NCBI GenBank assembly: GCA_963772935.1
Contig: CAVYZK010000004.1
Coordinates: 434,001-498,000 of the forward strand
Direction: 5' to 3'
Length of the DNA stretch: 64,000 bases
Source of the DNA: JANNNF01 sp963772935
GTDB lineage: Bacteria; Pseudomonadota; Alphaproteobacteria; Rhodobacterales; Rhodobacteraceae
Below, piece by piece: positions 1 through 8,451 of this stretch. The notes under the pieces were generated by a model. It ran no database searches and was not told the origin of the DNA. It saw nothing but the letters and a program-made list of their open reading frames with translations. Position numbers and translations under genes: made by a program. The first letter of the stretch is position 1. Every line of letters begins with the position of its first letter.

Positions 1-455
1 TTGGCACCAAGGCCAAGTATGTGAGCGAGGCGGATGCCTTGGCCCATGTCGCCGGTTATGCGGTGGCCAATGACGTGTCGGAACGCGCGTTTCAGACCGA
101 ACGCGCGGGCCAGTGGACCAAGGGCAAATCCTGCGACAACTTTGGCCAGCTCGGGCCATGGCTGGTGACGCGCGATGAGGTGGCCGATCCGCAGAATCTG
201 TCGATGTGGCTGACGGTGGATGGCAAGACCATGCAGAACGGGTCCACCCGCACCATGGTCTACGGCGTGGCGCATGTGGTCAGCTACCTGTCGCAGTTCA
301 TGACGCTGCATCCGGGCGATGTGATCTCGACCGGAACCCCACCCGGCGTGGGCATGGGGATGAAGCCGCCGCGCTATCTGGTGGCGGGCGAAGTGGTAGA
401 ACTGGGGATCGAGGGGCTGGGGACGCAGCGGCAGGATGTGATTGCTGACGTTTGA
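1..455 (+). CDS. Fumarylacetoacetate hydrolase (FAH) family protein, C-terminal part
   Basis: The frame is open from the left edge of the window and ends at a TGA at 453-455, so the start lies outside. The roughly 150 visible residues are the C-terminal half of the FAH fold: a segment with NDVSERAFQ, the KSCDNFGQLGPWLV stretch and the near-terminal STGTPPGVG loop typical of this family. FAH enzymes use a divalent metal to cleave or decarboxylate 2-oxo acids such as acylpyruvates and 2-keto-4-pentenoate derivatives. The exact substrate cannot be read from this fragment; the GTPPGVG(M/L) type is common in acylpyruvate hydrolase and ureidoglycolate-lyase-like members. A hairpin repeat follows the stop at about 471-530. 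Confidence 0.85.
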   Translation, partial: GTKAKYVSEADALAHVAGYAVANDVSERAFQTERAGQWTKGKSCDNFGQLGPWLVTRDEVADPQNLSMWLTVDGKTMQNGSTRTMVYGVAHVVSYLSQFMTLHPGDVISTGTPPGVGMGMKPPRYLVAGEVVELGIEGLGTQRQDVIADV

Positions 456-470
456 CGCTTGGCTGGCCGA

Positions 471-530
471 CCGGGGGTTTCACACCCCCGGACCCCCGTG
501 GGATATTTGTGCAAAGGGGATGCAAATTTT
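471..530 (+). repeat. Hairpin-plus-tail intergenic repeat, copy 1
   Basis: A perfect 8-bp stem (CCGGGGGT at 471-478 with ACCCCCGG at 484-491, loop of 5) is followed by a tail reading ACCCCCGTGGGATATTT then GTGCAAAGGGGATGCAAA. A near copy with the same 8-bp stem, 5-base loop and tail lies on the - strand at 61462-61512, downstream of map. In both cases the element follows the stop codon of the upstream gene on that gene's own strand, so it may act as a terminator or 3' stabiliser. I see two full copies and shorter relatives of the tail at 61401-61430 and in the 7.2-7.4 kb region. Confidence 0.6.
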
Positions 531-711
531 AGATAAGTTTTAGGGGTTTGCGGCCTGCATGATCCAAAAGTCACGGGTTTGGCGGGATGATCAGCTTTAG
601 CATCGAATGCGCGGGATTGACCTTGTCGGTTGCCCGTTTGCAGGTTGTGGTAAACAGAGCACTGCGAGATTGGGCGGGGGACTGCCCGCTGCATCGGAAA
701 GGTCTGATTTT

Positions 712-1857
712 ATGCTGACGAACCGCGATATCGTGGACCTGACCACCTTCCGCCAGACCCTGCATCTGTACCCCGAAGTGTCGGGTGCCGAGGAGCAGAC
801 GGCGCGGCGCATCGTCAACGCTTTGGCGGATGTGGAACCCGATACCGTGATCACGGGCCTTGGCGGGCATGGGGTGGCGGCGGTCTGGGCCGGGGCGGAA
901 CCGGGGCCGACGGTGATGTTCCGCGCCGAACTCGACGCGCTGCCGATACTGGAACTGACCGGGTTGCCCTATGCCTCGACCCTGCCCGGCACGGCGCACC
1001 TGTGCGGGCATGACGGGCATATGACCATCCTTTTGGCTCTGGCGCGGCTGATTGCGCGGCAGCGGCCTGCGCGGGGGCGGGTGGTGTTGCTGTTCCAACC
1101 GGCCGAGGAGGACGGGTCGGGGGCGGCGGCGGTGATTGCCGATGCGCGGTTTGCCGGGATTGCGCCGGACTGGGCGTTTTCGCTGCACAACATGCCGGGG
1201 GTGCCGTTGGGGCAGGCGATGCTGGCGCAGGGGCCTGCGAACTGCGCGTCGATGGGGCTGAAGATCACCCTGACGGGCAAGACCGCCCATGCAGCACAAC
1301 CCGAGGCCGGGGTGTCGCCTGCACTGGCGATGGCGGCGCTGATCCCTGCGCTGGTGGCGCTTGGGTCGGGTGGTGATGTGGGGCCGGGGTTCAGGCTGGT
1401 CACGCTTACCCATGCGCGGTTGGGCGAGCCTGCCTTTGGCATTTCCCCCGCACATGGCGAGGTCTGGGCGACGCTGCGCACCCGCGACGACGCAGATATG
1501 GCCGATCTGGTGGAGGCGGCGGAAGGGCTGGCCGAGGACCAAGGCCGCCTGCATGGTCTGGACCTGGCGCTGAGCGTGCATGACGCCTTTGCCGCCTGCA
1601 CCAATGACCCCGAGGCAACGGAGCATCTGGCCAAGGGCCTGGCGGCAGCGGGCATCGGGCAGATCACCGATGGTTTGCCATTTCGCGCATCAGAGGATTT
1701 CGGGCGGTTCGGGGCGGGGGCCAAGTCTGCCATGGCGTTTCTGGGCGCGGGCACGGGCATGCCGATGCTGCATAACCCCGATTACGACTTCCCGGACGCC
1801 CTGATCGCGCAGGGGGCGGCGCTGTTTGACGCGGTGTTGCGCGATATTCTGGGGTAG
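712..1857 (+). CDS. M20 family amidohydrolase (hippurate / N-acyl-amino-acid hydrolase-like)
   Basis: A metallo-amidohydrolase that removes acyl groups from N-acyl amino acids. The 381-residue protein has the M20 aminoacylase signatures: RAELDALP (about residues 71-78, usually RADMDALP), the metal-binding CGHDGH at 98-103 and FQPAEE at 128-133, followed by the lid (dimerisation) domain. I place the start at ATG 712; an open frame runs back to 607 but that extension shows no homology-like sequence. GGAAAGG lies about 12 bases upstream. Substrate is not resolved by sequence; hippurate hydrolase and N-acetyl-L-amino-acid deacylase are the usual names for this subgroup. Confidence 0.88.
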   Translation: MLTNRDIVDLTTFRQTLHLYPEVSGAEEQTARRIVNALADVEPDTVITGLGGHGVAAVWAGAEPGPTVMFRAELDALPILELTGLPYASTLPGTAHLCGHDGHMTILLALARLIARQRPARGRVVLLFQPAEEDGSGAAAVIADARFAGIAPDWAFSLHNMPGVPLGQAMLAQGPANCASMGLKITLTGKTAHAAQPEAGVSPALAMAALIPALVALGSGGDVGPGFRLVTLTHARLGEPAFGISPAHGEVWATLRTRDDADMADLVEAAEGLAEDQGRLHGLDLALSVHDAFAACTNDPEATEHLAKGLAAAGIGQITDGLPFRASEDFGRFGAGAKSAMAFLGAGTGMPMLHNPDYDFPDALIAQGAALFDAVLRDILG

Positions 1858-2022
1858 GCTGCGGGTCAAAACTGCATCAGGGACGCGGATAGGGTCTTGC
1901 AGAAGGGGGCCGTTCTGGTGCTTTCCTGTTGGCGAAACTTTGCCCGCCCTGTGCGGGGCTGCAACCGGGGGTGGAGCTGCATCCAGACCCCGGATCAAAA
2001 CCAATAAGCGGAGCCTGCCCAG

Positions 2023-2862
2023 ATGACTGCCCCCAACATGACTGCCCCACATCGGCTGCGCCTGAACGATGGCCACTATATTCCTGCCCTTGGGCTTGGC
2101 ATCTGGCAGGTGCCGGGCGATGTGACCGAGGCGACCGTGGCGCAGGCCTTGGCGCTTGGGTATCGCTTGATCGACGGGGCCGCGATCTATGGCAATGAAG
2201 CCGGGCAGGGCGCGGGGTTGCGCCAGTCCGACGTGCCGCGCGATGAGGTGTTCGTCACCACCAAGATATGGAATGACCAACAGGGCTATGACAGCACCCT
2301 GCGCGCCTTTGATGCCAGCATGGCACGGCTGGGGCTGGAGACGTTGGAGCTGTGCCTGATCCATTGGCCTGTGCCTGCGCAGGACCGCTATGTCGATACA
2401 TGGCGCGCGCTGATCCGGTTGCGCGATGACGGGCGGGTGCGGTCGATCGGGGTTTCGAACTTCCTTGGCGACCATCTGGAACGGATTGTGGGCGAAACTG
2501 GCGTGGTGCCGGTGCTGAACCAGATAGAGCTGCACCCCCGCCTGCAACAGACCGACCTGCGCCGCTTGCATGACGCCATGGGGATCGTGACGCAAAGCTG
2601 GACGCCCCTAGGGCAGAGCCTGTCGTTCGACGCCGCTCCGGTTCAGGCCGTGGTGGCGCGCACCGGCAAGACGCCGGCGCAGGTGATCTTGCGGTGGCAT
2701 TTGCACTTGGGCTGTTCGGTCATTCCACGGTCCACCAATGCCGGGCGCCTGGCGGAAAACCTTGATCTGGGTGGGTTTGATCTGACCGAGGGGGAAATGG
2801 CGGCAATGGCCACGTTGGACGCGGGCACCCGGACCGGCCCCGATCCGGCTGTGTTTGGCTGA
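2023..2862 (+). CDS. Aldo/keto reductase
   Basis: An NADPH-dependent oxidoreductase of the AKR5-like group (2,5-diketo-D-gluconate reductase type), 279 residues, which is the family norm. The catalytic tetrad is visible: Asp51, Tyr56 (in DGAAIYGNE), Lys81 (TTKIW) and His114 (LIHWP). The RSIGVSNF segment and the C-terminal PRSTNAGRLAENL segment, which contacts the NADPH phosphate, are intact. Physiological substrate is not deducible. The next gene starts 15 bases after the stop, so the two are probably co-transcribed. Confidence 0.92.
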   Translation: MTAPNMTAPHRLRLNDGHYIPALGLGIWQVPGDVTEATVAQALALGYRLIDGAAIYGNEAGQGAGLRQSDVPRDEVFVTTKIWNDQQGYDSTLRAFDASMARLGLETLELCLIHWPVPAQDRYVDTWRALIRLRDDGRVRSIGVSNFLGDHLERIVGETGVVPVLNQIELHPRLQQTDLRRLHDAMGIVTQSWTPLGQSLSFDAAPVQAVVARTGKTPAQVILRWHLHLGCSVIPRSTNAGRLAENLDLGGFDLTEGEMAAMATLDAGTRTGPDPAVFG

Positions 2863-2877
2863 AGCAGGGGTTGTGTG

Positions 2878-3505
2878 ATGGTTCCCGAACTTGTGGTGTC
2901 TGATCTGGCGGCGGCACAGCGGCAGTTGTGCGATGTGTTCGGTTTTGCTGTTGACGGCGGGTTGTTGCGGCTGGGCTCGCAGGCCATAGCCTTGCGTCAG
3001 GGCGCGGGCGGGCATGGGGTGATCGACCATCTGGCGCTATCGGTGCCCGATCTGGACTCCACCGCTGCCGCGATGATGGCACGCGGGGCGGTGGTTGAGG
3101 GCACCACGGCAGACGGCCCGCACCTGATACCGGAATTCTGGCGCGGGGGGATGCGGTATCTGTTTCTGACCGGGCCGGATGGCGCGCGGATCGAGCTGTG
3201 CCACAACCTCGCCGACCCACAGCCGCTTGGGGCATGATCATATCGGCATCCCGTGCTCGGATATCGCGGCATCTGAGGCGTTCGTGATGAGCCTTGGTGG
3301 GCGGCTTGTGTCGGCGGTGACGCTGATCCGGGCGGATGGCGATACGCAGGTACGGTTCATCGAACTGGCGGGCGGGCTGTTGGAGCTTTACATGGCCCCG
3401 CTGATGCCGCCCGTGGCGCAGCATGGGTTCTGGAGCCGTCTGCTGGTGCCGGGGCTGACGGCGGCGGTCAGCGGGCCGGACGGGTTGACCCTTGCGCCGC
3501 TGTAG
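2878..3505 (+). CDS. VOC (glyoxalase-like) two-domain protein, frame broken once
   Basis: Two short frames join into a ~208-residue protein with two vicinal-oxygen-chelate modules. The first (2878-3230) contains VPELVVSDLAAA, HLALSVPDLDS and ARIELCHNLADP; the second continues in the next frame with LGHDHIGIPCSDIAASEAF and FIELAGGLLELYMAP. The break is in the GGGG run at 3229-3232: omitting one G restores a single frame to the TAG at 3503-3505. VOC proteins include lyases, dioxygenases and epimerases; no function can be assigned. GTG 2875 is an alternative start, but ATG 2878 is preferred. The broken state is probably a sequence error (see findings). Confidence 0.7.
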
Positions 3506-3544
3506 GCCCTTTTCCCAAACGCCCCATGGCGTTAAACGGGTGAT

Positions 3545-4624
3545 ATGCGCCAGACCCTGACCCAGATCTATGACGCGAAGGTGGCCGCAGGCACCCTGCG
3601 GGCCGACCCCGCCCAGAACGCCGTCCTGCCGGTGCTGGAGGAGCTGCGGGTCTGGCTGGAGGCCAATGCCACCCGCAAGGTTGGCCTCTTTGCAGGTCTG
3701 TTCGCCAAACCCGTGACGCCACCGCCGGGGGTGTATCTGTGGGGCGGTGTGGGGCGGGGCAAATCCATGCTGATGGACCTGTTCGCCGAGGCCACGGATA
3801 TCAGCCAGAAACGCCGGGTGCATTTCCACGCCTTCATGCAGGAGATTCACAAGGGCATCCACGAGGCCCGCAAGAAGGGCGTCGATGACCCCATCGTGCC
3901 GGTGGCCGATGCGGTGATTGCGGGCACCCGGTTGCTGGCGTTTGATGAGATGCAGATCACCGACATCACCGATGCGATGATCGTCGGGCGGCTGTTTGAG
4001 AGGCTGTTTGCGGCGGGGGTGGTGATCGTGACCACCTCCAACCGCCCGCCCGAGGATTTGTACAAGGACGGTCTGAACCGCGCGATTTTCCTGCCCTTCA
4101 TCGACATGCTGAACACGCGGATGCAGGTGGTGGGCCTTGCCAGCCCCAACGATTACCGACAGCACCGTCTGGCGGGTGCGCAGGTTTACTTCCACCCTGC
4201 GAGCACGGCCAAGGGCGAAATCAACGCCATCTGGTCGGACCTGACCGGGGCGGCGGCGGGGGCGGTGCTGGCGCTGCCGGTCAATGGCCGCACGGTCGAG
4301 GTGCCGCGCTTTTCCAACGGGGTGGGGCGGGCGACGTTCTGGGAGCTGTGCGCCAAACCGCTTGGCCCCGGCGATTTTCTGGCCATCGCGCAGGCCGTCC
4401 GGGTGCTGATCCTGGAGGATATCCCGCAGCTTTCGTCCACCAACTACAACGAGGCCAAGCGTTTCGTCACCCTGATCGACGCGCTGTACGAGGCGAAGGT
4501 GCGGCTGATCTGTTCTGCCGCCGAGGCGCCGGAACGCCTGTATATCGAAGGCGCGGGCAGCTTTGAATTTGAGCGCACCGCCAGCCGGTTGCGGGAAATG
4601 CAGGGGGCGGAGTGGGGCAAGTAA
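3545..4624 (+). CDS. zapE: Cell division protein ZapE (AFG1-like AAA ATPase)
   Basis: A 359-residue AAA-type ATPase of the AFG1/ZapE family. Walker A is GGVGRGKS at residues 67-74; Walker B is LLAFDEMQ at about 129-136, followed by ITDITDAMIVGRLF. The sensor-1 segment VVIVTTSNRPPEDLYKDGLNR is characteristic. In E. coli ZapE associates with the divisome and destabilises FtsZ filaments at late constriction; the mitochondrial relative Afg1/Lace1 helps remove membrane proteins. Length and motifs match the family. It stands alone on the + strand, with 163 bases before the next gene. Confidence 0.92.
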   Translation: MRQTLTQIYDAKVAAGTLRADPAQNAVLPVLEELRVWLEANATRKVGLFAGLFAKPVTPPPGVYLWGGVGRGKSMLMDLFAEATDISQKRRVHFHAFMQEIHKGIHEARKKGVDDPIVPVADAVIAGTRLLAFDEMQITDITDAMIVGRLFERLFAAGVVIVTTSNRPPEDLYKDGLNRAIFLPFIDMLNTRMQVVGLASPNDYRQHRLAGAQVYFHPASTAKGEINAIWSDLTGAAAGAVLALPVNGRTVEVPRFSNGVGRATFWELCAKPLGPGDFLAIAQAVRVLILEDIPQLSSTNYNEAKRFVTLIDALYEAKVRLICSAAEAPERLYIEGAGSFEFERTASRLREMQGAEWGK

Positions 4625-4787
4625 CCTCACGTACTGCTTAAGGTTGAACGCACCGGGCGGATTGCGCGGACACGGCGATAACGCCAGAAAATGCCCCCAC
4701 ACTGTCCACATCTTTGCCATCTTTGCGGGTCATCGTTTCCCAAGACATGGCAATCCTGCCGGAACATGAACGCTTGGGCCCTTTCAG

Positions 4788-5483
4788 ATGACAACGCAAG
4801 ATACCTCTGTCTCCACCGATGGGCCACGCACATCGGCGCTGTATTACGAAGATCTGGCGGGCAAATTCGTGCTTCTGGCCTTCTTCATGTGGCTGTTGTC
4901 CAAATCCCTGACTGCGATCACCGGGCTGGTGATGCAGCCGTCGCATGATCTGACCTGGTATCTGGGGTTGATCTCGCACACCACATCCTTGGCCTTTGTC
5001 GGGCTGGTGGTGGGCCTGACCGTGACCCGCAAGGCCCCGGTTGACGTGGCGGCGGGGTTTGAGGCCCGGATCAGTTCATTCTTTGGCACCTTCATCCTGC
5101 TCTCGCTGATTGCGGTGCCACGGGCCGAGGTGGGCGAGGTGCAGGCACTGATTGCCACGATCCTGATCATTGTCGGCACCGTATCATCCATCTGGTGCCT
5201 GTGGTGGCTGGGGCGCGCGTTTTCCGTGATGGCCACCGCGCGCGATCTGGTGATTGCAGGGCCCTATGCCTATGTCCGCCACCCGCTGTATACTGCCGAG
5301 GCGATTACCGTGGTAGGCGTGATCCTGTTCAACGGCAGTCTGGGGGCGGTTCTGGTCGGTGCCATTCAGTTCTTCTTCCAGTATCGCCGCATCCTGAACG
5401 AAGAAAAGGTGCTGGGCCGGGCGTTTGAAGGCTATGCCGGCTACAAGGCCACCACACCGATGATCCTGCCCCGCTTGTTCTGA
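4788..5483 (+). CDS. Isoprenylcysteine carboxyl methyltransferase (ICMT)-like membrane protein
   Basis: A 231-residue integral membrane protein with about five hydrophobic segments. Near the C-terminus is the ICMT/PEMT signature: RDLVIAGPYAYVRHPLYTAE (about residues 150-170) and a terminal EEKVLGRAFEGYAGYKATT, which bind S-adenosylmethionine in this superfamily. Bacterial members methylate unknown lipid or protein acceptors; a prenyl-cysteine substrate should not be assumed. The hydroxylase-like gene follows after 25 bases, which suggests a small lipid-modification operon (inference from spacing only). Confidence 0.75.
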   Translation: MTTQDTSVSTDGPRTSALYYEDLAGKFVLLAFFMWLLSKSLTAITGLVMQPSHDLTWYLGLISHTTSLAFVGLVVGLTVTRKAPVDVAAGFEARISSFFGTFILLSLIAVPRAEVGEVQALIATILIIVGTVSSIWCLWWLGRAFSVMATARDLVIAGPYAYVRHPLYTAEAITVVGVILFNGSLGAVLVGAIQFFFQYRRILNEEKVLGRAFEGYAGYKATTPMILPRLF

Positions 5484-5508
5484 CCTTGTACCAGTACCGG
5501 AGACGTTG

Positions 5509-6322
5509 ATGGATTTTCTATCCATGATTGACTGGCGCGGCGATCCTGATTGCCGCGCTGGTCTTTATCCCGCTGGAACAGGTACTGGCGCTGCACGAGC
5601 ATCAGAAACCGTGGCGGCGCGGCTGGATGAACGACGTTTTCTACCTGCTGTTCAACGGGCTGCCGATCAAGCTGGGGTTCGTCGCGATCTTCGGAACCGT
5701 GATGATGGGGGTAGAGGCATTCGTGCCCGCTGGCCTGCATGTCTGGATGCAAAGCTGGCCGCTGTGGGTGCAGGTGCCGGTGGTGATCGTGATTGCCGAT
5801 TTCGGGTTTTACTGCGCGCATCGTACCTTTCATGCGGTGCCCTGGCTGTGGCGGTTTCACGCGGTCCATCACAGCATCGAGGAAATGGACTGGCTGGCGG
5901 CGCACCGCGTGCATCCGGTCGATCAGATCCTGACGATGTCAGCCTCCTTGCTGCCAGTTTATGCGCTTGGCTTTGATCCGGCGGCGATTGCGATTTATGC
6001 GGTGATCTACCACTGGCAGGCGTTGCTGATCCATTCCAACGTCAAGATCAACTTCGGCCCTCTGCGCTGGATTGTGGCCTCGCCGCAGTTTCACCACTGG
6101 CATCATGCCGATGAACGCTTTGCCTATGACAAGAACTTTGCCGGGCAGTTGCCGATCATCGACGCGATTGCAGGCACGTTGCACATGCCGTCACGGATGC
6201 CGCATGCCTATGGCTGCGACGATCCGGTGCCGGAGCTGTATCATCAACAGATGCTGTATCCGCTGATGCCAAAGCCTATGACTGCAGCGCCTGCCAGATC
6301 AGACGCAGCGCCATCGCCGTAG
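5509..6322 (+). CDS. Sterol desaturase / fatty acid hydroxylase family protein, frame broken near the start
   Basis: A membrane-bound di-iron hydroxylase-like protein of about 270 residues. The histidine boxes are visible: HRTFH, HAVHHS and HHWHH, with QFHHWHHADERFAYDKNFAG near the end. Translation most plausibly starts at ATG 5509, which has a good GGAGAC ribosome site just upstream, but that frame (MDFLSMIDW) shifts to the main frame at about 5536; leaving out one base gives IDW-AAILIAALVFIPLEQ. The alternative is an unsupported TTG start at 5528 directly after an in-frame stop. The 3' end overlaps the oppositely oriented TauE gene by 47 bases. Confidence 0.8.
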
Positions 6323-7040
6323 AGGTGACCACCAGCAAGGGCTTGATCAACCGCGACCCGATGCGCAGGGCCAGCCGCGCGCCAAAGGCCGCCCCGGCAA
6401 TCTGAGCCACGGCCATGCCAAAGCCCACCACCCACCACATCGACCCGGAACTGGCGAACACGGCAAGGGAGCCGACATTGGACGCGAAGTTCAGCAGTTT
6501 GGTATGCGCCGTGGCCCGCAGCACGCCGTATCCCGCCAGCATGACAAAGCCCAGCATGAAGAAACTGCCCGTGCCCGGCCCGAAAAACCCGTCATAGGCG
6601 GCAATCAGCGGCACCGCGGTAAAGCTGAACATCGCAGGCGTCATGCGGGCGACGCGGGCATCATCGGTCAGCCCGGGCTTGAAGGCAAAGAACAGGGCGA
6701 CGGCCACCAGAATGGCTGGCATGACCAGCCGCAGAACCTCGACCGGCATCAGATGTGCTGCCAGTGCTCCGGCGGCCCCTGCAATGGCGCTGATCACTGC
6801 CATGCCCAACTGGTCTTGCAGCCGCACCTGACCGGCCCGGGCATAGGTGATCATCGCGGTGCCGGACCCGAAGGTGCCTTGCAACTTGTTGGTCGCCAGA
6901 GCCTCGATCGGCGTGGCCCCTGCGAGCAGCAGGGCAGGCACCGAGATCAACCCGCCGCCCCCCGCGATGGAATCCACAAACCCGGCCAGAAACGCCGCCA
7001 GCATCAGCCAGAGGGCGATATCGCCTGCAACCTCGAACAT
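6276..7040 (-). CDS. TauE/SafE family sulfite/sulfonate exporter-like permease
   Basis: A polytopic inner-membrane protein, 254 residues from ATG 7040. The N-terminal repeat carries the family signature FVDSIAGGGGLISVPALLLAG, followed by TNKLQGTFGSG; the second repeat contains YDGFFGPGTGSFFMLGFV. These paired glycine-rich motifs define TauE/SafE proteins, proposed exporters of sulfite, sulfoacetate or related anions. GAGGGG lies just upstream of ATG 7040; an in-frame GTG at 7046 is the alternative. No sulfur-metabolism gene is adjacent, so the substrate is open. Confidence 0.88.
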   Translation of the reverse strand: MFEVAGDIALWLMLAAFLAGFVDSIAGGGGLISVPALLLAGATPIEALATNKLQGTFGSGTAMITYARAGQVRLQDQLGMAVISAIAGAAGALAAHLMPVEVLRLVMPAILVAVALFFAFKPGLTDDARVARMTPAMFSFTAVPLIAAYDGFFGPGTGSFFMLGFVMLAGYGVLRATAHTKLLNFASNVGSLAVFASSGSMWWVVGFGMAVAQIAGAAFGARLALRIGSRLIKPLLVVTSTAMALRLIWQALQS

Positions 7041-7428
7041 GCCCACCCCTCATTTCCGCCGCCCGCGGTTCTGCGGCAGGCTTTGGGTGAAGTAAAGCAC
7101 CTGTTGCGGAAGGGGGCCGCCTCGGGGGGCATCGAGCCCCCGCTCGGCGGCGCTGTCGCCCGATGACGCCAGAGGGTGTGTTGGTTGGGGGGGAGGACGC
7201 TCCGCGGGGAGTATTTGGAAAAGAGCAAATCGGTTAGGAAAGTCTTTACGTTGATGCGGCATTGTTGGCCGGGCGGTACAGGGAGGAGTCCCGATGACCG
7301 TAAAGAGCAAAGTCGTTCCGGCCGGTTGTGTGAAGCTCTCACTGCGCACTGGACCGGTGCCATTGGCCGGAACGCACCCTTGCAATTGCTCTTTTCCAAA
7401 TACTCCCGCCGGAGGCTCTTATGGCAGC
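7041..7428. other. Gene-free region with nested inverted repeats
   Basis: No convincing gene lies between the TauE start and the serB end. The right half holds a 22-bp perfect inverted repeat (7207-7228 with 7386-7407) enclosing two smaller perfect ones: TCTTTACG 7243-7250 with CGTAAAGA 7299-7306, and CGTTCCGGCC 7314-7323 with GGCCGGAACG 7365-7374. A strong ribosome-site-like GGGAGGAG at 7281-7288 precedes ATG 7294, but that frame runs on antisense into serB without a local stop. The left half has a GGGGGC/GCCCCC hairpin near 7126-7142. Confidence 0.6.
7207..7407. repeat. 22-bp perfect inverted repeat enclosing structured sequence
   Basis: The arms are 7207-7228 and 7386-7407, with core GTATTTGGAAAAGAGCAA on the + strand at the left arm. 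The right arm, read on the - strand, is preceded by GCCTCCGGC and lies just past the serB stop, so it resembles a 3'-end repeat of serB; the left arm is the same word facing it. The 157 bases between contain two further perfect inverted repeats. It may be two facing copies of a dispersed intergenic word or a folded RNA; no transposase or target duplication is visible. Confidence 0.55.
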
Positions 7429-8304
7429 TCAGATGGCGAAGTCTTCGCGCGCGTAGCCTTGCAGGTACAGCAGCGCCGTCAGATCGCCATGGTTGATGCG
7501 GATGTCGCATTGGGCGGCAACGGCGGGTTTGGCGTGCAGGGCGACGCCGGCACCCGCAAGGCCCAGCATACCAAGGTCATTCGCGCCGTCGCCCACCGCA
7601 ATCGCGTCTTGCAGGGTCAGGCCCAGTCGGGCGGTGATCTCTTGCAGGGCCGTGACTTTGGCGGCCTTGCCGAGGATGGGTTCTGCGACGGTTCCGGTCA
7701 GCTTGCCATCTGCCACATGCAGCACGTTGGCGCGGTGTTCGTCAAAGCCCAAGGTGGCGGCGATGGCCCCGGTAAAGGCGGTGAAGCCGCCCGACACCAG
7801 CGCCGCATAGGCCCCGTTGGCCTTCATGGTGGCCAGCAGCGTGGCCGCCCCCGGCATCAGGGTGATCCGGTCGCGGATCACGGTGGCGATGGTAGCCTCG
7901 GGGAGGTCTTTCAACAGGCCGACCCGTTCGCGCAGGGCGGCGTCGAAATCCAGCTCTCCGTTCATCGCGCGGGCGGTGATGTCGGCGACGTAAGGCCCCA
8001 CGCCTGCCTCGTCCGCCAATTCGTCGATACATTCCTGCTGGATCATGGTGCTGTCCATATCGGCGATCAGCAGGCGTTTGCGGCGGTTCGCGGTGGGTTG
8101 CACGGCCAGATCAACGCCCATGGATTGCAGGCCTGCCCAGACGTCCCAGCGGTTTGCGGGCACCTCGGCCACGGCAAATTCCGCCGCCACGCCGGGGTCG
8201 AGCCAGAGGGCATCGCCGCCACCCCAGGCATTGCGCAGGGATTCCACCGTCACCCGGTCCAGTGTCGGGCGGTTCGGGTTGGTCAGAAGGGTGGCTGTGA
8301 ACAT
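7429..8304 (-). CDS. serB: Phosphoserine phosphatase SerB
   Basis: Catalyses the last step of serine synthesis, L-phosphoserine to L-serine. HAD-superfamily motif I is DMDST at residues 82-86, with the nucleophile and general acid Asp82/Asp84; motif II is in LVSGGFTAF and motif III in VGDGANDLGML. An N-terminal ~75-residue extension precedes the catalytic domain, as usual for SerB. Start ATG 8304 gives 291 residues; the frame runs further back to 9054, but that part is antisense to serC. It is divergent from serC-serA across a 147-bp shared control region, so all three enzymes of the phosphorylated pathway sit together. Confidence 0.93.
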   Translation of the reverse strand: MFTATLLTNPNRPTLDRVTVESLRNAWGGGDALWLDPGVAAEFAVAEVPANRWDVWAGLQSMGVDLAVQPTANRRKRLLIADMDSTMIQQECIDELADEAGVGPYVADITARAMNGELDFDAALRERVGLLKDLPEATIATVIRDRITLMPGAATLLATMKANGAYAALVSGGFTAFTGAIAATLGFDEHRANVLHVADGKLTGTVAEPILGKAAKVTALQEITARLGLTLQDAIAVGDGANDLGMLGLAGAGVALHAKPAVAAQCDIRINHGDLTALLYLQGYAREDFAI

Positions 8305-8381
8305 GGGGTCATCCGGGGCGAGGGGCGTCGCAAATCTGCGCTGATGCGGCGCTTTACGACGAAAATCCCCCTTGCGCCAGC

Positions 8382-8431
8382 CCGCGTCCCCCCTTAAACG
8401 CGGCAGTGGGACACCCTTCCCCAACGAAGGG
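8382..8431 (+). promoter_or_regulatory. serC leader-like double hairpin
   Basis: Two hairpins sit 21-70 bases before the serC start. Hairpin 1 is CCGCGT (8382-8387) with ACGCGG (8398-8403) and a C-rich loop; hairpin 2 is CCCTTC (8414-8419) with GAAGGG (8426-8431) and loop CCCAAC. A conserved two-hairpin RNA upstream of serC in Alphaproteobacteria is known as the serC motif (Rfam serC leader), thought to control serine synthesis. Position and gene context match; I cannot compare it with the covariance model, so the assignment is likely but unproven. Confidence 0.55.
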
Positions 8432-8451
8432 CATTTATCTGTGAGGATACC

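Noticed and set aside
2720..4720. A 666-residue - strand frame across the VOC and zapE genes
   Set aside because: Antisense of well-supported + strand genes with clear motifs; low-complexity Arg/Pro/His composition.
7120..7160. tRNA-like arm (GGGGGCATCGAGCCCCC)
   Set aside because: Only one hairpin is present; acceptor, D and anticodon arms are missing.
7294..8397. A + strand frame starting after GGGAGGAG
   Set aside because: After ~45 residues it simply runs antisense through serB; no stop closes a plausible small gene.
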